Shown here: one piece after another, positions 34,642 through 43,051 of the stretch
How the letters are laid out: each line of letters begins with the position of its first letter
Numbering within the stretch: the stretch's first letter is position 1
NCBI GenBank assembly: GCA_045604985.1
Contig: JAZUPD010000018.1
Location: forward strand, 1 to 64,000
Length of the DNA stretch: 64,000 bases
Origin: SIG710 sp045604985
GTDB taxonomy: Bacteria; Bacillota; Clostridia; Oscillospirales; CAG-272
Direction of reading: 5' to 3'
Position numbers and translations under genes: made by a program
Notes under the pieces: model-generated
The model's input: the letters and a program-made list of their open reading frames with translations, nothing else
The model's database searches: none
What the model was told of the DNA's origin: nothing

Positions 34642-36561
34642 TTGAAAAATTATAAAAAATATTTTATAACGGAGCAAAAAGCTCCGCTCATTCCGAAAAA
34701 ATGGGCAGAGCTAATATGGGTAAAAGTTTTATGCAAAGTTTTATCGGCTCTTGCGGCGATAGGCTGTCCAATATATTGCTTTTTGATGATAGAATATCTT
34801 CATTTTAACAGCGAGATTAGGCTTCTTGTCTTTCTTTCGAGAGGGGCGATACCCTTTTTCGGTCTGCTCGTTTGTTTTTTTCTTTACTCCCTGACGCTTC
34901 TGCTTTTAAAAAAAATTTGGTACACAAATATTGTGGCGGTGCTTTTTTCTCTCATAGTTGGGCTTGTTAATCGCTTCAAATTCAGCTCAACGGGCGACTA
35001 TTTTTATCCATGGGATATCCGTCAGGCGGGAAATTTGGGCGAGCTTGCGAGCTTTACCTCGGTCTCACTTACCATTGCTGCGATTATCGTTATGATAGGG
35101 GCGGTATGCCTTGTGCTTCTCTCCTTTATTTTGAAGACCGAGCTGCCATTTACCTTTCCCGTAAGAATTACAGTATTTTTGATCATTGCTCTCTGCCTTT
35201 TTTCATCTGTTTCCACTCCGAAAAAAGCTGAAAAAACGATAAATTCCTTTGGAATTTATTTCGAGGATACCGCCCTGCAGACCTCAAATTATGAGGCGAA
35301 CGGTTTTACGGGCGCATTTACAATAAATATTCTTTCAGCAAATGTTACAGAGCCTGAAGGCTATGGCAGGGAAGCCGTTGAGGAGATTTTTGAGGGCTTT
35401 GTGGATAAAGGCGCAACAGAGGATTTCGAATATCCCGATATCGTCCTTATTCTCTCGGAAAGCTTTTGGGATCCGAGACTTATAAAGGGATCATCATTTT
35501 CGGAAGATCCATTTGAGAATTTTGACGACATTACCTCAAAGGAGGGCGTTATCAGCGGAAGACTGTTCGGGACCGGATTTGGCGGAGGTACGGTAAGACC
35601 GGAATTTGAGGTGCTGACGGGGCTTACCACCGATTCATTGCCTGCAGGTAGTGTACCGTGGAGATATATTGAAAAGCCTACCGAGTCTTATATAACCACT
35701 CTTCGTGATATTGGTTATGAGACTTATGCCGTCCATCCTTATCTCAGCCGTTTTTATGATAGAACAAGGGCTTATCCTCTTATCGGAATAGATGAGCTTT
35801 ATTTTGCTCCGGAGCTTGAGAAGATAAAGGCAGTGGAGGCTGAATATGAGTCGGTGCGTTCTTATGTTTCGGACAACAGCTTTGAGCAATATATCGAATA
35901 TTTTCTTTCAAATGATCGAACCGATGCACCGAGGTTTATTTTCGGAATAAGCATGGAGAATCATCAGGCATATCTAAATAAATATGATGACTGCCCGATG
36001 GAGGTAAATTGTGCGGGGCTTAGCGAGGAGAGCCTGAATATCCTTGCAAATTTTGCCCACGGTATAAAAAATGCAGACAAAGCCCTCGGCAAGCTGGTAG
36101 AATATATTGAAAAAAGAGAAAAGCCCACCGTCCTTGTCTATTTCGGTGACCATTTGCCATCCCTCGGAGCCAATTACGCCGCTTATCTCGAAAGCGGAAC
36201 GATTGGAGATATTTATAATAGGACAAAGGAGGAATATGAGTTTATGCAGTCAACTCCATTTCTCGTTTATTCAAATTACGGCTTTTCAGGCACTTGCGAG
36301 AGCCTTCGCGAGGGCAGTGGCAATAATATTACCTCGTACAACCTTATGAATTCTGTTTTCGACCTTATCGGTGCTCCAAAAACAAGACTTGGTGGATTTC
36401 TTTCTGCTTATACCGAAACTATACCTTATTATAATAGCCGTCTTGGTATAACTCTTTCTGAGGATGAAAGATATTATGTACTTGCCCACAGAATGTTGAC
36501 CTATGACAGAATAAACAAAGGAGAGCGGTATTCCCTTAAACGAAAGGCTCTTTATGAATGA
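34642..36561 (+). CDS. LtaS-like membrane sulfatase (lipoteichoic acid synthase family)
   Basis: 639 residues. Residues about 25-195 hold five hydrophobic helices. The extracellular part is a sulfatase/phosphoglycerol transferase fold. PDIVLILSESFWDPRLI near 260 gives the metal Glu, FGGGTVRPEFEVLTG near 313-328 has the nucleophile Thr317, HPYLSRFYDRTRAYP near 366 follows, and YFGDHLPSLGANYAAYL near 500 carries Asp-His metal ligands. Such proteins polymerise or transfer glycerol phosphate to lipids or glycans. The start is a TTG at 34642 (gagagtgata upstream). Its end overlaps the radical SAM gene by 8 bp. Confidence 0.88.
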   Translation: MKNYKKYFITEQKAPLIPKKWAELIWVKVLCKVLSALAAIGCPIYCFLMIEYLHFNSEIRLLVFLSRGAIPFFGLLVCFFLYSLTLLLLKKIWYTNIVAVLFSLIVGLVNRFKFSSTGDYFYPWDIRQAGNLGELASFTSVSLTIAAIIVMIGAVCLVLLSFILKTELPFTFPVRITVFLIIALCLFSSVSTPKKAEKTINSFGIYFEDTALQTSNYEANGFTGAFTINILSANVTEPEGYGREAVEEIFEGFVDKGATEDFEYPDIVLILSESFWDPRLIKGSSFSEDPFENFDDITSKEGVISGRLFGTGFGGGTVRPEFEVLTGLTTDSLPAGSVPWRYIEKPTESYITTLRDIGYETYAVHPYLSRFYDRTRAYPLIGIDELYFAPELEKIKAVEAEYESVRSYVSDNSFEQYIEYFLSNDRTDAPRFIFGISMENHQAYLNKYDDCPMEVNCAGLSEESLNILANFAHGIKNADKALGKLVEYIEKREKPTVLVYFGDHLPSLGANYAAYLESGTIGDIYNRTKEEYEFMQSTPFLVYSNYGFSGTCESLREGSGNNITSYNLMNSVFDLIGAPKTRLGGFLSAYTETIPYYNSRLGITLSEDERYYVLAHRMLTYDRINKGERYSLKRKALYE

Positions 36562-37453
36562 AGGATGTATGCTTTGCCCCAGAAAATGCGGTGCAGACAG
36601 AATAAGCAAAATGGGATATTGCAATGCCCCAAGAGAAATAATGCTTGCAAGAGCGGCGCTTCATCATTTTGAAGAACCTGTTATTAGCGGAGTTCGCGGT
36701 GCGGGTACTATTTTCTTTTGCGGATGCAATCTTGGGTGTGTTTATTGCCAGAACGGTGTGATCGGAAGAACTTTTCGTGAAGAAAAAAATGTCGCAAAGC
36801 TTGTAAGCGAGGAGAGGCTGGCTGAGATAATGCTTTCACTTCGTGACGAAGGAGCACATAATATAGAGCTCGTGACTCCAAGCCATTATTCAGATGCTGT
36901 GGCAAGAGTTCTATCAAAAACAAAGGATAGTCTCGGTATTCCCGTGATATATAATTGCGGAGGATACGAAAAGAATAAGGCACTACAAGAGCTTCGGGGG
37001 CTTGTGGATATCTATATGCCCGATTTTAAATATTTTTCACCTGAGATTTCGGAAAAATATTCCTTTGCGTCCGATTATGCCGAACGAGCCGTGGAAGCAC
37101 TCTTTGAAATGTACTCACAGGTGGGAGAGGCTGTGGTTGGCGATGACGGAATGATGAAAAAAGGAATACTTCTCCGTCACCTTGTGCTTCCCGGATGCAG
37201 ACGAGATTCGGTGAGAGTGCTTGAAACGGTTGCGAAAACAGTCCCGCCCGAAAAGATCCTTATAAGCATAATGAGTCAATATACTCCGGATTTTGCTCCA
37301 AAGAACATGAAGGAGCTTTGCCGAAGAATAACGAGTTTTGAATATGATTATGTGCTTTCGGCGGCGAAAGAAATGGGCTTTGATGGCTTTTCGCAGGAAA
37401 GAGGATCATCAAATTCTTCATATACACCCGATTTTACCCAAAAAACTTTTTAA
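36554..37453 (+). CDS. PflA-like radical SAM protein (COG1313 type)
   Basis: 299 residues. The radical SAM motif CGCNLGCVYCQN is near residue 55 (CxxxCxxC). The N-terminal CMLCPRKCGADR and GYCNAPREI form the extra Cys group typical of COG1313. TPSHYSD and YNCGGYEKNKAL lie in the barrel. The family is annotated as pyruvate-formate-lyase-activating-enzyme-like, but its target is unknown. ggagagcgg lies upstream and the gene overlaps the LtaS-like gene by 8 bp. No pfl gene is adjacent. Confidence 0.9.
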   Translation: MNEGCMLCPRKCGADRISKMGYCNAPREIMLARAALHHFEEPVISGVRGAGTIFFCGCNLGCVYCQNGVIGRTFREEKNVAKLVSEERLAEIMLSLRDEGAHNIELVTPSHYSDAVARVLSKTKDSLGIPVIYNCGGYEKNKALQELRGLVDIYMPDFKYFSPEISEKYSFASDYAERAVEALFEMYSQVGEAVVGDDGMMKKGILLRHLVLPGCRRDSVRVLETVAKTVPPEKILISIMSQYTPDFAPKNMKELCRRITSFEYDYVLSAAKEMGFDGFSQERGSSNSSYTPDFTQKTF

Positions 37454-37547
37454 AAAGTTGAATAAAAGCAGAAATTTCAAGCCAAACTAAATGCGAAGAT
37501 GAATATCTCAAAAAAGACCCGAAAAAATCGGAAAGGAAGTATTTGGT

Positions 37548-37766
37548 ATGCTGCTTGATAGAATTTGTCTTTTGCTCACCATCGTGGGTGCACTCAACTG
37601 GGGAAGTATCGGACTTTTTAAATTTGACATAGTTGCATGGATCTTCGGCGGACAGGGCTCGCTCTGGGCGAGAATCATTTATACCGTGGTTGCCCTTGCG
37701 GGAATTTGGTGCATTTCCTTGCTTTTCAGAAGCAGAGAAGAGATCGAAGGTCATTCCGGAATGTAA
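37548..37766 (+). CDS. DUF378 small membrane protein
   Basis: 72 residues with two hydrophobic helices. ICLLLTIVGALNWGSIGLF is the DUF378 signature (ALNWG). A second helix contains IIYTVVALAGIWCISLLF. Function of the family is unknown. ggaaaggaagtattt precedes the ATG. A hairpin aggcgtt/aacgcct about 37784-37820 with a T-run may end it. Confidence 0.88.
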   Translation: MLLDRICLLLTIVGALNWGSIGLFKFDIVAWIFGGQGSLWARIIYTVVALAGIWCISLLFRSREEIEGHSGM

Positions 37767-37873
37767 GACGGAGAAAAAAGGCGTTTTTGGATGGCGAAGA
37801 GCCTTTCAGAACGCCTATTTTTTATTATAAAAATGATTTTTTGAAAAAATTGAAAAAATTTTTTAAAAAGGTA

Positions 37874-37902
37874 TTGCATTTTCCGAAAAGTTGTGGTATA
37901 AT
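37874..37902 (+). promoter_or_regulatory. Promoter for the tRNA gene
   Basis: TTGCAT at 37874-37879, 17-bp spacer, TATAAT at 37897-37902; tRNA begins 14 bp downstream. Confidence 0.85.
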
Positions 37903-37915
37903 ATCATCCGTTGAC

Positions 37916-37990
37916 GGCCCGTTGGTCAAGCGGTTAAGACACTAGCCTCTCACGCTGGGAACATGGGTTCGATTCCCGTACGGGTCACCA
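37916..37990 (+). tRNA. tRNA-Glu (anticodon CTC)
   Basis: 75 nt including encoded CCA. Acceptor arms ggcccgt (37916-37922) and acgggtc (37980-37986) pair with one G-U. The anticodon stem ctagc/gctgg holds loop ctctcac, giving CTC. The T-arm has gggttcgattccc. The overall sequence is typical of bacterial tRNA-Glu. Own promoter and terminator. Confidence 0.95.
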
Positions 37991-37991
37991 G

Positions 37992-38030
37992 AAACAAGAA
38001 AGCACCACTTTTGTGGTGCTTTCTTGTTTT
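37992..38030 (+). terminator. Terminator after tRNA-Glu
   Basis: aaacaagaaagcaccac (37992-38008) pairs perfectly with gtggtgctttcttgttt (38013-38029) around a tttt loop. 38031-38208 shows no gene or named element. Confidence 0.9.
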
Positions 38031-38210
38031 CAGTGATTCGTATGGCTCTAATCGAACCCTTGAGTAAAATGTTTTCGTAAAAATTAAAGTCTCTATGGGA
38101 TATTCGCTTTATACAGTTAAAACATTAAAAAGAGAAGTGCAGGATTTGAATGAGATTGATGGATAGATATCAAAACCTTCCTTGCATCTTTTAGTAACTG
38201 AGAGCCAACA

Positions 38211-38249
38211 AAAACGGACTGATCCACATATAATGGATCAGTCCGTTTT
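38211..38249 (-). terminator. Terminator of the DUF1846-mscL unit
   Basis: aaaacggactgatcca (38211-38226) pairs with tggatcagtccgtttt (38234-38249). On the minus strand it follows mscL by 18 bp and ends in a T-run. Its ctgatcca/tggatcag core also occurs in the hairpin at 25285-25317. Confidence 0.85.
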
Positions 38250-38267
38250 GATTAAATATGTAAAAAT

Positions 38268-38726
38268 TTATTTCTTAAGAAGTTCTCTGATATCTTTAAG
38301 GATATCGTCTGTTGTTTCAACGGGTTCTGCAGGAGCCTCGGACTCTGTGATCTCTTCCTTCTTTCTCACGGACTCAAGCTTTTCTTTTGCCTTCATCATG
38401 ATGCGTAGCACAACGAAAATGCAGAATGCGATGAGAAGAAAATCAATGATCTTCTGGACAAAATCACCATAAAGGATGGCGTTTTCCGCCTCGATAACTG
38501 CTCCCTCTGCGTCAAGAACAGCTTCCTTTATAACGTATTTAAGCTCGGAAATGCTTCTGCCTCCTGTGAGGAGTCCGATAAGGGGCATAATGATGTTGTT
38601 TACCAGAGCGTTTACAATATCCTTGAATGCTCCGCCGATAACAACACCGACAGCCAGATCAACTACATTACCCTTGGAAATAAATTCCTTGAAATCGCTC
38701 CAAAAGGTGCTTTTTTTCTTTGCCAT
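38268..38726 (-). CDS. mscL: Large-conductance mechanosensitive channel MscL
   Basis: 152 residues. It opens under membrane stretch to release osmolytes. The N-terminal amphipathic start and first helix FKEFISKGNVVDLAVGVVIGG are typical, with FKDIVNALVNNIIMPLIG. The second helix is FVQKIIDFLLIAFCIFVVL near 88. A charged C-terminal tail ends in a short helix. ggaggtttgtcatt precedes the ATG, 25 bp after the DUF1846 gene. Confidence 0.96.
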   Translation of the reverse strand: MAKKKSTFWSDFKEFISKGNVVDLAVGVVIGGAFKDIVNALVNNIIMPLIGLLTGGRSISELKYVIKEAVLDAEGAVIEAENAILYGDFVQKIIDFLLIAFCIFVVLRIMMKAKEKLESVRKKEEITESEAPAEPVETTDDILKDIRELLKK

Positions 38727-38751
38727 AATGACAAACCTCCGTTTTTTTATT

Positions 38752-40233
38752 TTATTTGTTATAGAGTTTCTTTTTTTGATATCTTGGCTCGCAGGTCAGA
38801 TTAACACCAAGCTTTTTGAAGGTGTTGAAATCGTCCTCCGCCAAGATAACGGTTGAATGAGCGTCACAGCCTCTCAGCTTGTCCAGCTGCTTCATAGCAA
38901 GTCCTGCCTGAGGGGAGGTCACGGAGCATATTGAGAGCGCAATTAGAAGCTCGTCGATATGAAGTCTCGGATTTCTGTTTCCCAAATGCCCTATTTTAAG
39001 CCTTGAAATAGGCTCGATTATGGTATGAGAGATAAGCATAAGCTCGTCGGGGATACCCGCAAGGTGCTTGAGAGCATTCAACATAAGGGCAGATGAAGCG
39101 CCAAGAAGCGGGGAGGTCTTTCCCGTGACGATCGTGCCGTCCGGAAGCTCCATTGAAGCGGCAGGCCCGCCCGTAAGTTCTGCCTTTTCGAGGGCGGATC
39201 TTATGACGGGTCTGTCCTCGCTTGAAAGCCCTGCCTGCTTCATAAGAAGCTCCATTTTGTATATAAGACTGTCGTCAACCTTTCCTCTTACCCTGTCGCA
39301 AAGAGCTGTATAATAGCGTCTTATTACCTCTGCATTTGCCGCTTTCGTTGTGATTTCGTCGTCGATTATGCAGTTGCCCGCCATGTTTACACCCATATCT
39401 GTTGGAGATTTGTAGGGCGACTCGCCCAGAATCTGCTCCAGCATCGAGGAAAGAACGGGGAAAATCTCAACGTCGCGGTTGTAATTTACCGCAGTTTCGC
39501 CGTATGCCTCAAGGTGAAAGGGGTCGATCATGTTTACGTCGCTAAGGTCTGCGGTTGCCGCTTCGTAAGCAATGTTTACAGGGTGCTTCAGCGGCAGATT
39601 CCAGATGGGGAACGTCTCAAATTTTGAATAACCTGCCTTTATTCCCCTTTTGTTTTCATGGTAGAGCTGAGAGAGACAGGTAGCCATTTTTCCGCTTCCC
39701 GGACCGGGGGCTGTAATGATAACGAGTTCTCTTTCGGTCTGGATATATTCGTTTTTGCCAAAGCCATCTTCGCTTACAATCTTTGCTATATCCGAGGGAT
39801 ATCCCTCAATAGTGTAGTGGCGGTAAACTCTGATGCCTAACTTTTCAAGCCTTTCCTTGAAGGCGACAGCTGCAGGCTGGGACTCAAATCGAGTAAGCAC
39901 CACACTACCAACATAAAGCCCCACCTCCTTGAAAGCGTCCATGAGACGAAGCACGTCGAGGTCATATGTTATTCCAAGGTCTCCTCTGACCTTATTTTTC
40001 TCAATATCGAATGAGTTGATAGTAATAACCACCTCTGCTCTGTCCTTGAGCTGAAGGAGCATTTGGAGCTTACTGTCGGGGGCAAATCCGGGAAGCACGC
40101 GCGAAGCATGGAAATCGTCAAAAAGCTTGCCGCCAAACTCAAGATAGAGCTTGCCGCCAAACTTTGCTATTCTTTCCCTGATATGCTCAGACTGCATTTT
40201 CAAATATTTGTCATTATCAAATCCGATATTCAT
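38752..40233 (-). CDS. DUF1846 family protein
   Basis: 493 residues, the standard DUF1846 length. Seen: LYLEFGGKLFDDFHASRVLP near residue 29, APGPGSGKMATCLSQLYHEN near 179 with a Walker-like loop, and LPLKHPVNIAYEAATADL near 215. GHLGNRNPRLHIDELLIAL is near 419. Structures of the family exist but, to my knowledge, no settled function. Cytosolic. Good minus-strand promoter 45 bp upstream; mscL follows in the same unit. Confidence 0.92.
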   Translation of the reverse strand: MNIGFDNDKYLKMQSEHIRERIAKFGGKLYLEFGGKLFDDFHASRVLPGFAPDSKLQMLLQLKDRAEVVITINSFDIEKNKVRGDLGITYDLDVLRLMDAFKEVGLYVGSVVLTRFESQPAAVAFKERLEKLGIRVYRHYTIEGYPSDIAKIVSEDGFGKNEYIQTERELVIITAPGPGSGKMATCLSQLYHENKRGIKAGYSKFETFPIWNLPLKHPVNIAYEAATADLSDVNMIDPFHLEAYGETAVNYNRDVEIFPVLSSMLEQILGESPYKSPTDMGVNMAGNCIIDDEITTKAANAEVIRRYYTALCDRVRGKVDDSLIYKMELLMKQAGLSSEDRPVIRSALEKAELTGGPAASMELPDGTIVTGKTSPLLGASSALMLNALKHLAGIPDELMLISHTIIEPISRLKIGHLGNRNPRLHIDELLIALSICSVTSPQAGLAMKQLDKLRGCDAHSTVILAEDDFNTFKKLGVNLTCEPRYQKKKLYNK

Positions 40234-40278
40234 GACGCATCTCCTCTTCGGTTTTTAAACCCAGAACAATCAATACCT

Positions 40279-40307
40279 ATTATATCACATAAACGGTAAT
40301 TTTTCAA
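40279..40307 (-). promoter_or_regulatory. Minus-strand promoter for the DUF1846-mscL unit
   Basis: Minus strand: TTGAAA (40307-40302), 17-bp spacer, TATAAT (40284-40279). Confidence 0.85.
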
Positions 40308-40462
40308 TAGAAAAAGACAAAATATTTAAAAGTTTAGAAAGTCGACTATGGAAAAAATAGGCAAACAGGTTGTAATAAATGCACAAAACTGGGGGGTGTA
40401 TCTGTACAAAGTGATGAAAAATGAAAAAGTTTCCTGAAAGTCATAAAAAATTCACAATTGCA

Positions 40463-40471
40463 TGGTATAAT
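40463..40471 (+). promoter_or_regulatory. Extended -10 promoter for the solute-binding protein gene
   Basis: TGG followed by TATAAT (40463-40471) makes an extended -10 box; no clear -35 at 17 bp. The start codon is 35 bp downstream. Confidence 0.6.
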
Positions 40472-40505
40472 GAGAAAACCAAAAAACCAACAAAGGAGAA
40501 AAACA

Positions 40506-42035
40506 ATGAAAAGAGCTTTAACATTTTTGCTCGCACTCGTAATGCTTCTTTCTGTGTTCGTTCTTGCTTCTTGTGGCGATGAGGCCGCAAACTCAGGTGA
40601 CGAATACTTTGAAGATGACACGCTCAGTTCTCGCGAGATCGAAGAAAGTATGTATCTTGAAACATACGATCCTCGCCTTACAGCTGAAACATATGTACCG
40701 GGTGGTGCAGAGGGCGTAACCTATGACGGATATGATTTTACATTCCTCAACAGCGATGCTTCCACTGCCTTCTTTATGTACGTTTACCTTGATCCCGATA
40801 TGACAGGTGACGTTCTTGATGACTGCTGCTTCACGAGAAACCTGCTTGCAGAGGAAAAGTTTGACATTACCATCAGCGAAGAAACAAAGCCTTATGAGGA
40901 CATTGCTTCTTATGCAAAGACACTTATTCTTGCGGATGAGGATGTTTATGATGCAATGTACATTCCCTCAACGTCCCTCACTCCTCTTATTTCCGAGAAC
41001 CTTTTCTATGACCTTCTCGAAATTGAGGAACTCCACATTGATAAGGTCTGGTGGGATCAGCCTCTTATCCAAAGAAATATAATTGAAAACAGACTCTTCT
41101 ATGCGACAAGTGACCTTCACCTTATGGCATTCGAGGGCATTTGGTGTATGTACTTCAACGAGGATATGATGTCTGGACTCGGCCTTGAGGCCCCCTTCCA
41201 GCTGGCACTTGACGGCAAATGGACCTTTGACGAGCTTAAAAAGTACTGCGCAGTTGCTGCTAATCTCAACGGCGATACTTCCTTCGTATTCGATGTAAAC
41301 GGAAATGCAAAATACGGTGTGGTTGACTTTGGAAATCCTGATTATTTCGCATATGGTATGGGTGCAGAGTACGCAAGCCGTGACGAAAACGGCAGATACC
41401 AGTTTACAGCTGATACCGATACAAGATTCTCTCAGATTTGGGAAGAGCTTATCAAATTCTACGGTCCTGATGACGGTATGTACGTGCTTGGCTCATCAGG
41501 TGACCTTAACCCCGATGGATACTACAGTATCTTCATGGCAAACCGTTCCCTCTTCCTCCATGGAGAGCTTAAGGGAGCAACAATGCTTCGTCAATGGGAA
41601 GGCAACTTCGGTCTGCTTCCTCAGCCTAAGTTCGATGTTGATCAGGAGAGCTATAACTCCAATATCTTCACCTACTGTCTCTCTTTCTGTATTCCTAATA
41701 CGAATACAAACCTTGAGAGAACAGGTAAGATCGTCGACTATCTTACATATGAGTCATATGCAGATCTTTTGCCCAGATACTATGATATCCACGTATCTCT
41801 GAAGGCACTTGGTAAGAAGGAGTCTATTGACGTCCTTAAACATGTTCGCGGTACTCGCGGTGTTGAGGTTGCAGTTCCATACGTTTGGGCTTCCGGTCTT
41901 AATAACGCACTCAAAGATCTTGCAACTAAAAACGAAATGGCTATCGCTTCTACAATTGAGACTTATAAGGATCAGGTTGTTGCTAAGATCGAAGGTACAT
42001 ACGAGGAATACCCCGAACTTAATCACGCTGATTAA
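40506..42035 (+). CDS. Extracellular solute-binding lipoprotein, family 1-like
   Basis: 509 residues. The signal peptide MKRALTFLLALVMLLSVFVL ends in lipobox LASC with Cys23. The mature part resembles sugar-type ABC binding proteins, with IWCMYFNEDMMSGLG near residue 215, GKWTFDELKKYC near 237 and FLHGELKGATMLRQWEGNFG near 347. aaaggagaaaaaca precedes the ATG; an ATG at 40458 lies upstream of the promoter box. No permease or ATPase gene is adjacent, and promoter and terminator bracket it as a single-gene unit. It may serve a transporter elsewhere or act as a sensor. Confidence 0.85.
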   Translation: MKRALTFLLALVMLLSVFVLASCGDEAANSGDEYFEDDTLSSREIEESMYLETYDPRLTAETYVPGGAEGVTYDGYDFTFLNSDASTAFFMYVYLDPDMTGDVLDDCCFTRNLLAEEKFDITISEETKPYEDIASYAKTLILADEDVYDAMYIPSTSLTPLISENLFYDLLEIEELHIDKVWWDQPLIQRNIIENRLFYATSDLHLMAFEGIWCMYFNEDMMSGLGLEAPFQLALDGKWTFDELKKYCAVAANLNGDTSFVFDVNGNAKYGVVDFGNPDYFAYGMGAEYASRDENGRYQFTADTDTRFSQIWEELIKFYGPDDGMYVLGSSGDLNPDGYYSIFMANRSLFLHGELKGATMLRQWEGNFGLLPQPKFDVDQESYNSNIFTYCLSFCIPNTNTNLERTGKIVDYLTYESYADLLPRYYDIHVSLKALGKKESIDVLKHVRGTRGVEVAVPYVWASGLNNALKDLATKNEMAIASTIETYKDQVVAKIEGTYEEYPELNHAD

Positions 42036-42051
42036 TAGTTCAAATATTTCG

Positions 42052-42085
42052 ACCCGACTCGTTTATCCGAGTCGGGTTTTTTTAT
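42052..42085 (+). terminator. Terminator after the solute-binding protein gene
   Basis: acccgactcg (42052-42061) and cgagtcgggt (42068-42077) pair perfectly, then a run of T. Confidence 0.92.
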
Positions 42086-42161
42086 TGTAATAAAAGACGG
42101 GAAAATAGTCTTTGCCGGAAAGAGCTTGTCAAATCTATCTCATTGTTCGACAACTCTTAGC

Positions 42162-42515
42162 TTAACTTTTTGTTTGCCTTTTAAGTGTAACGATCCCCGA
42201 AAAAACCAACATGATTCCGAATACCCTTCTTACAGCTTCTCCGCCCAGACGCTTCAGAAGCAAAGTGCCGATAAGCACCCCGAAAAGTGCGAAAATCACA
42301 AGAAAAAGAACTGTGGAATAGTTGATCTTTCGCTTTGTAACATGAAAAAGCATTGCCGCTCCCGATGAAAAAAGAAAGAAAAGAAGATTAAGTCCTTGGG
42401 CTGTGATCTGTTCGTAGTTTTCCGCAAGGGTAAGGTATATCACGAGCAGTCCGCCACTTCCGATTCCAAGCCCCGAAAGAAGTGCCGCTGCAAATCCAAA
42501 TATCGCATCGCTCAT
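42162..42515 (-). CDS. Half-size TauE/SafE (TSUP) family membrane protein, second of pair
   Basis: 117 residues with four hydrophobic helices. The N-terminal FGFAAALLSGLGIGSGGLLV has the Gly-rich TSUP repeat motif. Full TSUP transporters are about 250 residues with two such repeats. Its ATG overlaps the stop of the preceding half by 4 bp. The two chains may assemble into one transporter of sulfite, sulfonate or related anions; substrate unknown. Confidence 0.85.
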   Translation of the reverse strand: MSDAIFGFAAALLSGLGIGSGGLLVIYLTLAENYEQITAQGLNLLFFLFSSGAAMLFHVTKRKINYSTVLFLVIFALFGVLIGTLLLKRLGGEAVRRVFGIMLVFSGIVTLKRQTKS

Positions 42516-42901
42516 TTTATCACCATATATATTCCCGACCAGATAACAAGGATGGCAAAAAATCTTTTAAGCCAAATAGGACTGATCTTCGAGAGAAGAT
42601 ATGCGCCCGCAAGTCCGCCGACCACTGCGGGAATGACAAAATTTCCAAATTTTTGGACCTGAAGGTCGCCTCTCATGCCATAAATTATCGTTGAAAAAAG
42701 TGAGATGGGGAGAGTTGCGGCAATGACATTTGCAAAAATATCGCGTCTTGCCATTTCGCTCTCAGTCATTACTGCTTCAAGAACAAAAGTCATTATTATT
42801 CCTCCTCCCGCACCTAAAAGTCCGTTTGCGAGTCCGCCAAAAAAACCGCCAAGACCGAGAATAAACATTTTTTGTATTGTGCCGATACGCTTTTTTATCA
42901 T
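42512..42901 (-). CDS. Half-size TauE/SafE (TSUP) family membrane protein, first of pair
   Basis: 129 residues. The motif ILGLGGFFGGLANGLLGAGG near residue 14 is the first TSUP repeat, followed by three more helices with IPAVVGGLAGAYLLSKI near 89. ATG 42901 follows attgaggttagc. A longer in-frame start at 43021 lies beyond the divergent ftsK promoter and is rejected. Transcribed away from ftsK. Confidence 0.85.
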   Translation of the reverse strand: MIKKRIGTIQKMFILGLGGFFGGLANGLLGAGGGIIMTFVLEAVMTESEMARRDIFANVIAATLPISLFSTIIYGMRGDLQVQKFGNFVIPAVVGGLAGAYLLSKISPIWLKRFFAILVIWSGIYMVIK

Positions 42902-42939
42902 GCTAACCTCAATGGGAATATAAAAATTCCGCAATTCTC

Positions 42940-42968
42940 TTGTAATTTTTAGTAAAAAGTGATATAAT
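42940..42968 (+). promoter_or_regulatory. Promoter for ftsK-tmk
   Basis: TTGTAA at 42940-42945, 17-bp spacer, TATAAT at 42963-42968. Confidence 0.8.
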
Positions 42969-43051
42969 ATAAGGTAGGTATTTATACTATTTTGTGCATG
43001 GGAGTGTTTTTTATACCCCAATTCAAATAAATCGAAAGGACCGCATGATAA

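Noticed and set aside
42902..43021. 40-residue extension of the first half-TSUP protein
   Set aside because: It would overlap the divergent ftsK promoter; ATG 42901 has a GAGG site and starts the family region.
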